64,000 nt of DNA from Chlamydoabsidia padenii (lineage: Eukaryota; Mucoromycota; Mucoromycetes; Mucorales; Cunninghamellaceae). Shown piece after piece: positions 1-10,543 of the stretch (its first letter is position 1; each line of letters starts with the position of its first letter). Position numbers and translations under genes: made by a program. The stretch is taken from contig JAIWND010000039.1 in NCBI GenBank assembly GCA_025330725.1, positions 62,001-126,000 of the forward strand, in the 5' to 3' direction. The notes under the pieces are model-generated. The model was not told the origin of the DNA, did not search any database, and saw only the letters and a program-made list of their open reading frames with translations.

Positions 1-36
1 GCGGTGATAAAGTAATTAGCTAAGCTACATCGACCT

Positions 37-1248
37 TCATGCTTTAGATGATGCCGTTGTTGTTGTTGTTGTTGTAGAGGTGGATTTAGTATTCATTGAT
101 GCCATTAGATTGTCATTGGTAGATGACTGGTAAGACATAAAATCAACTACCGCATTTCTAAACATCGAAGCAAAAAGGTCTAGTTCCGTATGGGCATCCC
201 ATCGAATTGATTGTCGACCAATCATAGCACGCACCAAATCCAAGAGAATTGTCATTTGGAATTCGATTTCATCCATCCACCCCCGTTGAGAAAGAGAAGC
301 CATCATGGACCGTAGCTTGTTTGAATTATCGTCTTGTTGATGACATTGTTGGACAAGAAAAAAGGCAACAATCCGTTGATGTGTGAGGACGCGTAAATCG
401 TTTGCTGTCAGTAAATCAGTCTGCGCCAAAGTTCCCATGAACCGGACAAGTACCAGGACACTGTGCCGTACAGATCGATTCATCAAGAGCCATGCCTTTT
501 TATGTTTACAGTCCAGTCGTCGTTTGTGATGATAATGGTATCGATGCGTCAATGCGTCCAGGTGTCGATTCAGGTGATTGATTAACAAGCGATGGTGGAT
601 GGAGGCCGCATGGTCATCGAATAGTGCTGTCAATGTGGGATAAAGAATCGTCAAAAAGTCAGTAATAAGTTTGCCCATACGAGTGGGAGAGTAGGGACAT
701 GCTTTGATATGTGGTATGGTGTCCTTGGTGAGAAGAGAGAGGTTCGTCGTTCTTGGTGTTTCAATATCAGGAATGGTGTCGAGGCAAGTATCCAGTAAGA
801 CATGGTCCAGTAGGATTCCCAGGGTTTTGTCGACCAAGAAATCCAAGCATGGTTCCCAATCTTGTAAAGGTGATCTGTCGTATATTTCAACCGCCAAACG
901 ATTGGCAACACTTTGGAGTACTTGGTGATTGGTAATGTCTTTAGGTGGTGACTTGCTGTCTGTTGACTTGAGTGTTTGTTGAGATGGCACTGAGACGGTT
1001 GGAGATACATGACCATGTCGGCAAACGTAAGCAACAGCAGAGTGTACGAGATGGCTAAAAGCTTCCAGTCGTGGTTTGTAAAGGTCGATTCCATACTTGT
1101 GCCATATAATGTGGTGGGCCAATTTCCGACAAGTGCGTGATGCAGTGGCAAGGTACCAAAGGTCAGCAAAATGCATATGGTCAGCTATTTTCAACAAGAT
1201 TTCCAAAGGTAATGTTGATAATAAAATTGTCGCTTGCCGGCATGACAT
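37..1248 (-). CDS. F-box domain protein
   Basis: Single-exon 403-residue protein. An F-box-like segment lies near residues 12-55 (LPLEILLKIADHM, then a Leu/Cys/Trp pattern typical of the fold), which in this family binds Skp1 and brings substrates to an SCF ubiquitin ligase. The rest is alpha-helical looking and matches no repeat class I know (no WD40 or LRR), so the substrate is unknown. The C-terminus is a Ser/Thr run encoded by a GTT/TTG microsatellite on the + strand at about 58-75. The start is the first Met before the F-box. The family is fairly sure; the role is inferred. Confidence 0.75.
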   Translation of the reverse strand: MSCRQATILLSTLPLEILLKIADHMHFADLWYLATASRTCRKLAHHIIWHKYGIDLYKPRLEAFSHLVHSAVAYVCRHGHVSPTVSVPSQQTLKSTDSKSPPKDITNHQVLQSVANRLAVEIYDRSPLQDWEPCLDFLVDKTLGILLDHVLLDTCLDTIPDIETPRTTNLSLLTKDTIPHIKACPYSPTRMGKLITDFLTILYPTLTALFDDHAASIHHRLLINHLNRHLDALTHRYHYHHKRRLDCKHKKAWLLMNRSVRHSVLVLVRFMGTLAQTDLLTANDLRVLTHQRIVAFFLVQQCHQQDDNSNKLRSMMASLSQRGWMDEIEFQMTILLDLVRAMIGRQSIRWDAHTELDLFASMFRNAVVDFMSYQSSTNDNLMASMNTKSTSTTTTTTTASSKA

Positions 1249-3485
1249 TATGAGGAGGTCGAAAAAAAAAAGTAAATATAAAGAAGGAAGAAAGAAAATC
1301 CAGACCCCTCTTTTTTTTTGCTATCAAATAGCACTGATAATTTCAAGTTCCGATTGGCAAAGGGCTCGCCTAAAAAGATCTATGGGTTGGTCTGGACCGA
1401 AGCATATTTCTGGATTCCCTAATTGACTAGGACTTTTTTTTTGCTGTCTCTATACGTGGCACTGGCTTTTATTCCATCACGCATCCTTTTTATAAGAGGG
1501 AGTAAATACATGGTGGAAAAGATTAGGAGAAGAATAGGGAGCTGGGCGATCGCTTTTTTTCATTCGGTGCATCGCCTGTCTCTATGTTTTCAGGTAACAC
1601 AGAGCACATTGATCTTGATCGCACACTTCGGGATTTGAACATGTGCCTTTCCCGCTTCTTTCAAACTTCCAAAACAGGGGGAGGAAAGTATGAATGACAC
1701 TTGAGGTCATAAAGATTGGTGCATTAGTTTGTAAAAATTCACTATGATGCAAAAAAAAAAAAAAAAAAAAAAACAGATAATTTGAATTGTGATCTTAATA
1801 ACCCAACTGGATCCATCAACCCTTCAACATCAGCAATATATTTTTGATAGACACAAACAACTTTGTGTTTTATAATTCCTTTACTATATTAAAAATACAT
1901 ATATGCCATTCTATGTTACATATATACTATCCAACCAGATGACCTATAAACTAAAAAGGGATCTGACTGAGGATGGCCACAAGCCAATGCTTATTTCGCT
2001 TTTGACAATGCCATATTAAGACCAGCCCGAGCTTTTGATCAATTTCAATAATCGTATGATCAGATGGTATCCCACGAAAACCAAATTACACCCGAGAAGG
2101 TTCGATTGATGTAAATCTATATCATCTCCCACTGGTGTTACTACCAGCTTCCTGTCTATAATCGATATATATAAAAAAAGGTTTTAGTACACTGTTTTCA
2201 AGGTTAGTCATGGATACCATGCTTTTTACAAGTAACAGCTTAGCACTTCTACTCAGCGACCCACATGCGCATCGCCTATTCTCCTTTCTATCGCAAAAGT
2301 ATTTAGAGCCCAATTTTTAAGAATTTGACATTGTGGGAAGTGACCGGCTCTATATTTAAGTAATAAAGAGTGATGTCAAGAGTTTGGATTACTTACTATT
2401 ACCAGATTAGATAATAGCCAGGATCATGAGTGATTTTACAAGTGGGTTCGAAATAACCAACTTGATAGAAACATTAAATACAGTACATGACAAGTGCAAT
2501 GAGAAGAATGGTCTTTTAGTTTTTTTAACCTTTTGTCTAATGCTATAGCCACTTGAAGAAGACGGATTATTCAGAAAAGCATTTGTTGATATATCTAGGA
2601 GAAAGGAGAAAGGGAAATAGAGACGGCAAAAAAAAGGTAGAGGTGGTGAAATTCGGGATTTGAAATTCTAGATTCATATTCCTTTTTTGGCTATCCACGT
2701 CTTGGATATATATTGGTCGCCCAATAAAGCATATGTTCCAAGTCATTAGGGGCACATAAAATTTTAACATAAAATTTTATGTACAATTTTTTGGGATCTT
2801 GAGTGCCCCAATCATCGGTTTTATCATTCCAGTAATGAGCGGGATTATAATCGGAATCTTGCATGAAAAGCACACAGCATAGGGTGCTCCTTTAGATAGA
2901 TTATACATATGTGAAAGTTTGACGTAGTAATCATGATGATTTAATAGTAACTACTTTACATGGCTGGTAAATTTTTGCATCGTACGTACCTGCTTTAAGC
3001 GAGAAAAAAAAAGACTACAAATGCATTACCCATCAATAGCTTCATAAACCCCATTGATTGGTCCTCTCTTAGAACAAATTATGCAAATGATATCGGCGTT
3101 TGAATAGCACGAACACCTATTTCAAATACCACACATCAACATATTTCACTGTCAAGGGAAGTTTATCGGCAAGTGCATAGATCCGGCTTTGCTGAGCTTT
3201 TTACACCTTTATAAATGCCGAACAATGGTGCTCGCGGCATATTTTTTTTCCACTCAAAATTGATAAGATCTTTAAATTTGAATGCCGAGAAAAAAGAGAT
3301 GTTGAGACTGAGCAAGTTGACTACTTGACTACTTGATGTCATAATATTCTCAATGAAGACGAAGAAACTTGAATCTTAATTGCCAAGTAACAAGTAAAGT
3401 GAGAACAACATATATATATATACATCATTTTTTCTTTCTTCTTTCTATCTTTGTTTTTACTTTATACTTTTATCAATTTTTTTGA
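1249..3485. other. Intergenic region, no gene seen
   Basis: AT-rich spacer between the divergent F-box and carnitine acyltransferase genes. It holds homopolymer A tracts (about 1751-1773), a TA run just before the downstream gene, and two copies of a CGGGATTTGAA motif (1629 and 2654). Short ORFs here have no family signature or splice context. Confidence 0.6.
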
Positions 3486-5728
3486 ATGTCTGGCGCTTCT
3501 ACATTTAGTTTACAAGAAAAGCATCCTCGCCTGCCAATACCTTCTTTGAAGGACTCTTGCTCGCTTTATTTACATTCTTTACGTCCCTTGCAAACTCCGG
3601 CGGAGCATGAAAAATCAAAGGCCATCATTTACGATTTCATGAATAGCCCCCTCGCTGAATCTTTACAGCAAAGATTGCATGATATCGATCGCCATTCTTC
3701 GACAAACTGGTTGGATGATATCTGGTTGAAAAAAGGTAAACTATTCCATTAGTTGCTTATTGGAGTTGAATTAACATTTTGCTATTTTTTGGAATTAGCT
3801 TACCTCGAATGTCGGGCACCTTTGATGGTGAATTGTAATTGGTTTTCGATTGGTAAAGATGACCCTGATCATCCAAAAGGTCTATTAGCTGATAATGGTC
3901 GAGCATTTCCTGCTAAATCGTTTTCTCATTTCCAAATCCGCCGTGCGGCAACGCTTGCTTATAATGGAGGTCATTTCGCAGAACAGCTCGCAAAGTATGA
4001 GTAAACAAAAGAAAAAGGCGGAGTGTGAAAATTAACTTGCATAATTTTTAGTGAAACCCTTCCTATTTACACGATTCGAGAGAAGACCCCCCTGTGTATG
4101 TATCAGTACACTCGCTTATTATCCATTAGTCGAGTTCCTCAGCTACATTGTGATGAACTGGTTCAAAAAGATCAATCAAGCATATTACATATTGTGGTGA
4201 TGGCATGTGATCAAGTCTATACGCTGAATATATTTGATTTGGTTAATGGAAAAAGGAATCTTCTCTCTGTCGAACAATTGGAAAAGTAAGTGATCTATAT
4301 ATAAATATATATATATGGTAATTGCACGATAAAGTTCATTCAATGACCCTTTCCCTAGAGCCCTTTTAGTCATTGCCTCCCATGCATCTAGTCAAGTCAA
4401 TACACAAAAACATGTCCCCTTGTTGACCTGTTGGGATCGAGATAATTGGGCTGTGGCAAGAAACCACCTCCTTACCATCGACCCAGTCGGGAATCGAAGA
4501 TCATTATCGGCGATTGAAGATGCATTATTTGTGATCTGTCTGGATGATTACAGCCACGGATCAGATTTTCAATCTTGCGGCGATACAGCTTTTTGTGGAA
4601 ACCAAATGCGAGGCCAAGGGCATAATCGATGGTTTGATAAACCGGCATCATTCATTGTGGAAAACAATGGCAAGGTCATGATCATGGGTGAACATTCTCC
4701 TTTAGATGCTCTAGTCACTGATCACTTTTTCGACCTAACACTAACAGACTCAGTCACCGAGAGATCTGCAAGTGATTCTCAGGGCTCTCGACCTCCATGG
4801 CTCACGGATGCACCAGCACCACCGGGAGAGTCTATTGAATTATCACACTTGGTGGAACATTTGACATGGACCACTGATCACACAGTGAACATTTATATAC
4901 AACAAGCCCAAAAAGTGGCAAACGATCAATCTCAACTATACAAGTATGATAATCTTTGGTTCGACGATTTTGGTAATGATGAAGTCCGAAAAGTGACCAA
5001 GTTATCTCCTGATGCTTTGTATCAAATGGCAATCCAGCTGACTTATTACCGAGCGCATGGAACGATCACACCTACTTATGAAACTGCCATGACTCGGGTG
5101 TTCAGAAACGGACGAACCGAAACCATTCGTTCATGTTCGGTGGAGAGCAAGCGATTTATAGAAGCATTCGATGATCCCGAGAAATCCGAGAAGGTAAAAA
5201 AAAAAAAAAAAAAATTCAAATTCATGCAACAAACATGCCGCTTATTCCTAAATTTAAATTCCGGCACAGGATACCTATGAGCTCCTCGTCGATGCTGTTA
5301 TGGCACATAAAAAGTACATAGTCATGGCAAGTACCGGTAAAGGATGTGACCGACACTTGCTGGCACTCATGTTGCTCAACAAGGATCATATGGTGCGAGA
5401 TCCTTCATCAGGGCAATTAGTCCAGGCATCTATGCACCCCATCTTCTCTGACCCTATCTTTACAAATTCCCAGATATTCAGACTCACGACATCAGGCATT
5501 GAAAATGATAGCAATGTCATTGCCAATGGGTTTTACTGTCCATTGGGGTACGGGATCACTTATTTGACTGGTCCCCGTTTCCTCAGGTTTGGGATCACGA
5601 GTACTAACACCAAAAGCACTCTTCCTGCAAAGTTTTTTGCTGATGCTTTGCTCAGATCATTGCGTGATGTGTTTGGGCTTTGTAAAATGGCGAATGGATT
5701 GGCTATCAAGGATAAATCTAACCTATAA
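3486..5728 (+). CDS. Carnitine O-acyltransferase (acetyltransferase-like)
   Basis: Transfers acyl groups between CoA and carnitine. Five exons in frame: 3486-3735, 3799-3994 (or 4000), 4052-4285, 4359-5193, 5270-5728, giving about 657 residues, normal for the family. Seen: the N-terminal WLDDIWLKKAYL segment completed across intron 1, PLCMYQYTRL, the catalytic-His motif GEHSPLDA, and the carnitine/CoA-site motif GRTETIRS near the C-terminal third. No presequence is visible and the C-terminus SNL is at best a weak PTS1, so location (cytosol, peroxisome or mitochondrion) is open. The choice between two donors 6 bases apart at the end of exon 2 changes two residues only. Confidence 0.92.
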
Positions 5729-6328
5729 TCCAATATCAAACACATGTCGGTACTTTTTCTTTTCTCTTTCATTGCTTAGAGTCTGTGTGGTCAACTCTAC
5801 TAATTACTTTTTCTATTATTCAGTATCTTAATTAACAATTTGAAAGAAAAAAAATTAAAATTTATGATGTGCTTGATGCTGGAGTTATTTATTATAACTA
5901 TGGGGAAAGGGTGCGATAAATCGTCTTTTTTGCGACAAAAAAAGTTTCATATATAGTATCGTCAGCTCAATGGAGTCATTCCGGAAATGAATGTCGGGGT
6001 TTGCGAGAAATAAAAGTCGTCGCTTGTGTGGATCTGGACACCTTTGTAGGGCATGAACTACCCAAAGCAATTTTATGTTAAACTCTGACCTGGGGAAATG
6101 ATAGACCCAGAATTTTGGAAGAGCACTACTCGCTCAATTAATAACGGATGCTAATGATTAAAGTGGCCATGCGAATACTATGGTATATTTCCAACATACT
6201 TTACAGCAAAATTCAAGCCCAAAGATCCTTGCGTCAGTCTTTGCGATGACTTTTACCTGCCCTTTGCGACAAAGATTAATTTGTTTTTTCTAGACGAAAG
6301 GCAACTTCATTTTCAAACACCGAACGCC
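5729..6328. other. Intergenic region
   Basis: Spacer between the carnitine acyltransferase stop and the transposon. The word TTTGCGAC recurs around 5931 and 6266. No gene is supported. Confidence 0.5.
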
Positions 6329-6336
6329 GAAATTCC
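6329..6336 (+). repeat. Target-site duplication, left copy
   Basis: GAAATTCC, repeated exactly at 8216-8223. Eight bases is the duplication size known for Merlin/IS1016-type elements. Confidence 0.8.
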
Positions 6337-6436
6337 GGCAACACCGGAGAAAGAGTAATTAAATTAAAAGTCCGAGCTGATTTTTTTTTTAAAACAAAAT
6401 AAAAAATGAATTTGCAATATATATAAAATATTATTA

Positions 6437-7186
6437 ATGGATACCCTTTTTTCTAACAAAAGATTCTTACATGATATAAAAAGATGTTATATCTTAAAAA
6501 TGATAAAAAAATTTGAAATAGATGAAATAAATATAAAGTTTGATAAAAATGAAAATAAAATAACAATAATAGGAAAAGATTTAGATAATGATATATCACA
6601 AGCTTTTACATATACACCAAGACAACCAAAAAATAAAGATATAGAATCTATTTTTAGTGAAGAAATTGATAATTCAAATAATAGTGATAGTACAATAGAT
6701 GAAATTAATACAGTAGATAATGAAGAAAATGATACAATAGAAGATGAAAATACAATAAAAAAAGATAATACAATAGATAAAGAAAATAATAATATAGTAG
6801 AGAATGATATAAACTGGTTAGAATATGAAGGATCTGAAGATGATGAAAATTACGATGAATATGAAGAAGATAAAACAAAAAAATTATTTGAAAATAATAA
6901 TACAATAGATATTAATATAACAAATGAAAATTTTAATACAGTAGATACAAACAAAAAAAGACAGCCATCAACACCTATATCACCACTGAAGGATAAAAAA
7001 AAAATAAAGCTAAGTAATATACAAGATAATTTTTGTATTCTATTATATAAAGTAATTAAAAAATTTATAGAAGATAACAATATTATTGATGAATATAATG
7101 AAGAGCATGTACTTGTTAAAGAAATTTTATTAAATATAAGTGATATATATAAAGAAAAATTCAAAGATAGTATATACAATAAATAA
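6437..7186 (+). CDS. Unknown acidic, Asn-rich protein carried by the Merlin element
   Basis: I do not recognise this 249-residue protein. The N-terminal ~70 residues look folded (mixed Ile/Lys/Phe, ending near TYTPRQPKNK). The middle (about 75-180) is Asp/Glu/Asn-rich with a repeating NTIDxEN-like unit, encoded by repeats close to ACAATAGAT. Around 188-205 lies a basic stretch with TPISPLKDKKK, which fits a nuclear localisation signal with CDK-type SP/TP sites. The C-terminal ~50 residues are helical and could be a small interaction domain. It converges on the transposase with 4 bases between stop codons. A role as transposition accessory or DNA-binding partner is inference; it could also be a captured passenger gene. 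Confidence 0.7.
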   Translation: MDTLFSNKRFLHDIKRCYILKMIKKFEIDEINIKFDKNENKITIIGKDLDNDISQAFTYTPRQPKNKDIESIFSEEIDNSNNSDSTIDEINTVDNEENDTIEDENTIKKDNTIDKENNNIVENDINWLEYEGSEDDENYDEYEEDKTKKLFENNNTIDINITNENFNTVDTNKKRQPSTPISPLKDKKKIKLSNIQDNFCILLYKVIKKFIEDNNIIDEYNEEHVLVKEILLNISDIYKEKFKDSIYNK

Positions 7187-7190
7187 TAAT

Positions 7191-8117
7191 TTATTTTTGT
7201 ATTTTTATAACATCTTTAAGCATATCATAAAGGTTATTTTTATATCTTTTTCTAAAAGCTAATTCTATAAAATATAAAGCATATAAATCACTATCTTTTT
7301 TTATATTGGGCATATATTTTCTCAAATGCATCCAAAAACCTTCTATTGTATTAGAATGTATTGTATTATCCACAGGATCAACAAAGTATTTGGAATGGTT
7401 AATACTTTTATGATTATATCCAACATCAGAAAGTATATTATATGATTTTAGTTCATCAGTTATAATTGTAGTTCCTGGTAAAACATGTTTCTGAATAAAA
7501 GGTATCAAGGTTGTAGATTTTCTATCAGGTACTGGTACCAAAAAGAATAGATTTGATTTTCTTTCATAACCACCAAGTATCCATATATGTTTTCTTTGTC
7601 GTTTATGTTTAGCAGTAGTTATTTTTGTTTTTCCAAGGCAACATTCATCAATTTCCACAACTTGACCAATACCACCAATTTGACCTTGCCATATATCTGG
7701 ATTATTTAAAACCCACTGCGATATATATATTCTTATTTTAGAATACATTTTTGTTATAGATTTATCATCAATTCCTGTTTGTAAAGAAACTTTTGATGGT
7801 GATGGATCTGAAAAAAAAATACAATAAATACTAATACAATATATTATAAACATACCTATTGCCCATTGTCTTATTAGTTCAACTATTTGTATTGGTCTTA
7901 GTTTGCTGTTTTCAAAAAAAGATTCTATGTATAATCCTTTTCTTATATTATCATTATAACAAAAAAACTTATATCTATCTCTAAGTTTTCCAATGGTCAA
8001 TTGTTTACTACACTTAATACAATAGAATATCTTGATGAATCCTTCATTTTGTAAATATATTGTTGCTTTTTTATCATCAGATAAACTTCTAAAAAATTGT
8101 TCATTAGATTTAAACAT
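7191..8117 (-). CDS. IS1595/ISXO2-like DDE transposase (Merlin)
   Basis: Cuts and joins the element's ends. In the 308-residue open frame the catalytic residues are D157 (VEIDE), D221 (IITDELKS) and E259 (HSNTIEGFW), the DDE pattern of this family. The N-terminus has CIKC (33-36) and C53, a reduced zinc-ribbon, followed by the FFENSKL segment usual in the family. Positions 7855-7808 form a 48-base GTATGT...TTTCAG intron inside the frame; removing it deletes 16 hydrophobic residues that the family lacks and leaves 292 residues. A second intron, GTAAGT at 8197 to TTTCAG just before the ATG, would lie in the 5' UTR. Confidence 0.9.
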   Translation of the reverse strand: MFKSNEQFFRSLSDDKKATIYLQNEGFIKIFYCIKCSKQLTIGKLRDRYKFFCYNDNIRKGLYIESFFENSKLRPIQIVELIRQWAIGMFIIYCISIYCIFFSDPSPSKVSLQTGIDDKSITKMYSKIRIYISQWVLNNPDIWQGQIGGIGQVVEIDECCLGKTKITTAKHKRQRKHIWILGGYERKSNLFFLVPVPDRKSTTLIPFIQKHVLPGTTIITDELKSYNILSDVGYNHKSINHSKYFVDPVDNTIHSNTIEGFWMHLRKYMPNIKKDSDLYALYFIELAFRKRYKNNLYDMLKDVIKIQK

Positions 8118-8215
8118 TATATCTGAAAAATAAAAAAGAAGTAATTACTCTTTATTTTTTTTATAAGTTTTAAAATAATTTATTTTGTGTAACTTACTTA
8201 TTAGTTCCTCTTGCC

Positions 8216-8223
8216 GAAATTCC
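8216..8223 (+). repeat. Target-site duplication, right copy
   Basis: GAAATTCC, identical to 6329-6336 and directly following the element's terminal TTGCC. Confidence 0.8.
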
Positions 8224-8718
8224 GTGCGCCAAGCAATTCCCCTGGCCTGAAACCGCATTGCGTGCACAGACGGGGTTTAAAATTTAAACTTTGGTCGATC
8301 CACAGGCCTTCATGCTGGTTGGAACGGATCGACTGATAGGACCTGAAACTTATCCATTCTTATACGAAACCGTAAATAGGTTCAAGTGAGGTTAGGTAAA
8401 GGATCGCTTTGTTTGAAAACTTGAAAGTAAAAACATTGGAAATGTTTTACGCTGATTCTTTTTGTGCGACATCTGGTAGGACCATCACCAAATAGGGCAA
8501 CATTTGTAAAAATAAAAACAAGGCAGTAAAAAAGTGTACATGACAAACAAGTTTATTAATAATGTTTATAAAGGTATAGAATGATACAAGTTAACTACTG
8601 TGAATAAAACAAAAGACTATAGAGTAACCGAGTTTTAAAAAAGAATATATACAAAAACTAGAACAAAAAAAAAAAAAAAGGCAACCTAATCTAGAGTTTC
8701 TATCGATGTGACACCACC
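8224..8718. other. Intergenic region
   Basis: Host-composition sequence returns at the transposon border. Includes a small AT palindrome around 8277 (GTTTAAAATTTAAAC) and an A-tract near 8667. No gene seen. Confidence 0.5.
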
Positions 8719-10345
8719 TTAATCGGTGAACCCATCGACAAAATGATTGATAGTTTCCCAATTGCTTTCATAGATAGGATTAGCGAGTTTGTGATTGGTA
8801 GGTAAAACTTCAATGGTTGAGGTGATTGAAGGTGCCATGGAAGAAGATTTGCTGGACAAGACCCGAGGAGAAGATAAAGCAGAGGATGGAATGAGTGATT
8901 TTTGAGCATAACATACAAACCAGTTCATATGAGATTGGTACCGGCCACATTCGTTCATGGCTTGTTCAACGGCAGGATCAGATAAACCCATCATGTAATC
9001 TAGACTGGTAGGTTGCCAAGTAGGTGGTGGTGAAATATTGTTGACAGCATTTCGTATAGTTGGAGAGAGTGATTTGTAAAAAGCTTCGGTGCATTGAGCA
9101 TGTACCTGACCGACTTGTCCACCCCATCCCAATGGAATGGTCACTTGTTGTTGATTGATATCCACAAATCCATAATTAGATGATTGATTCATTAATAGAG
9201 TTGATAGTTGGTGACAATTGAGTAGATTAATGTGATTTCGGTGAAAGGCATTATGTACTATCATAAGGAAAATGTATGTTAGTCAGCTTCCTAGATTAAA
9301 AAGTCAGTAACTTACATTCATCATTCAATAAGGCTTGAGAGAGAGGACCTGGTCGTTGGATTCGTTGTTCTATATCCATAATTTCCACCGTACCCAATGG
9401 TTTCAGTACCCGAGAGATTTCACCGAGTATAGTTTGGAGTTGAGCAGGAGAGAGAACACATAATAAGGATCGCATATGTATATAGTCCAATGAATTGTCC
9501 GGGAAGGGTAAAGATGATAAAAAGTTGTGCTGACTAAAGTGAGCATTTGTTGGTTTGACACTTTTAGGAAAGTTGGAAAATATATCAATACCGTAACATT
9601 CTATGTTAAAAATGTGATTAGTATATACATTGACCCAAGTAGTATATTAAAAAGTACCTGCAGATGGATAATCATTAGCCATTTCAAGGACCCTACATAT
9701 AAAAAAGAATAAATATACAAACCCTGGAGTACAAAAAATATACTTACCATGTACCACCACCACACCCAATATCCAAGATTTGAGCTTTTGATTGTTTTAA
9801 TTTTGGTATAATAGGTGCAATCACATTCCCTTTGAAGGCATACTTGAGTAAAAAGTGCTATATACATATATACAAAAAAAGTTGGGTCAGTAAGTCATCA
9901 ACTGCTACTTTTTTCTCCTTACCAAAATAACCAATCGATCAGTTTCATCATCGTCGCAGGGTAAATGGTAATGAGTTCCAGGTGTAGTAAGATAACGTCG
10001 GCCAGCAATGTCACTATAGGTAAGTTTGAGTTGGTGTATTTCAGGGAATGAGATTACAGATGCCCGAATAGAAGAGAGTGGAGATTTCAGAGTTCGTTTG
10101 TCAATGGATGATTTCGAGCTGGAAGATTGAGAAGCTGCTGCAGAAGAAGACTTGCGACTGGAAGGTCGAATGGGCGCTTTTGGTGCTGGTGTTTGAGTAA
10201 CAGCGGCTGCTTCAAAAAAACTGAATGACGAAGGTTGATGTTTCTTTGCTGGTGTGTGGACTTGAGATAACCGTTGTTGGGTTCGTTTAGGTAGACTGGA
10301 CACCACAGTATCAGATAAGGCAGGCTGTGATTCTGTATTCCCCAT
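8719..10345 (-). CDS. Class I SAM-dependent methyltransferase, putatively N-myristoylated
   Basis: Five exons (10345-9923, 9857-9748, 9692-9658, 9600-9316, 9257-8719) join in frame to about 463 residues. Motif I is ILDIGCGGGTW, followed by ECYGIDI as the acidic end of strand beta-2 and by LDYIHMRSLL and LKPLGTVEIMD, typical of methyltransferase domains of the Umta/LaeA-like kind in fungi. The first ~110 residues are Ser/Pro/Lys-rich and disordered. The N-terminus MGNTES fits the myristoylation rule (Gly2, Ser6), suggesting a membrane tether; that is inference. The substrate is unknown. Confidence 0.85.
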
Positions 10346-10543
10346 TGTCTAGGTTAATAATAAGGCGTAAAGTAGATTGTGTGGTGTATAAAAAGTAGAA
10401 GAAAAGAAAAAGAAGAAGAAGAATCCAATCAGATATTTTAAGTTTTCGTCGGAACGATCACTGTACCTAACTTTATTTAAACCCCCGAATACGATTCAAA
10501 GTAAGCTTGACATGACCTAAAACAATCTACAAACTATATCTAC
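10346..10543. promoter_or_regulatory. Spacer upstream of the methyltransferase, downstream of ABHD12-like gene
   Basis: About 200 bases that must hold the methyltransferase promoter and the upstream gene's 3' end, since both genes are on the minus strand. No TATA box is obvious. Confidence 0.35.

Larger units (their letters stand above)
6337..8215. mobile_element. Merlin-type DNA transposon, apparently complete, two genes
   Basis: 1,879-bp element bounded by an 8-bp direct duplication. The ends are inverted: both begin GGCAA when read inward, and 14 of the first 24 positions match, giving a short degenerate terminal inverted repeat. It encodes an IS1595/ISXO2-like DDE transposase on the minus strand and an acidic protein on the plus strand. 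Base composition changes sharply at the borders: 6481-6540 has only 8 G/C in 60 bases, far below the host genes. The intact ORFs and perfect duplication suggest recent arrival, possibly by horizontal transfer (inferred). Merlin assignment rests on transposase motifs, duplication length and terminal repeats. Confidence 0.88.

Noticed and set aside
6705..7179. Hydrophobic minus-strand ORFs opposite the acidic transposon gene
   Set aside because: They are the AT-rich complement of the acidic frame; Ile/Leu/Tyr runs come from its Asn/Asp codons.
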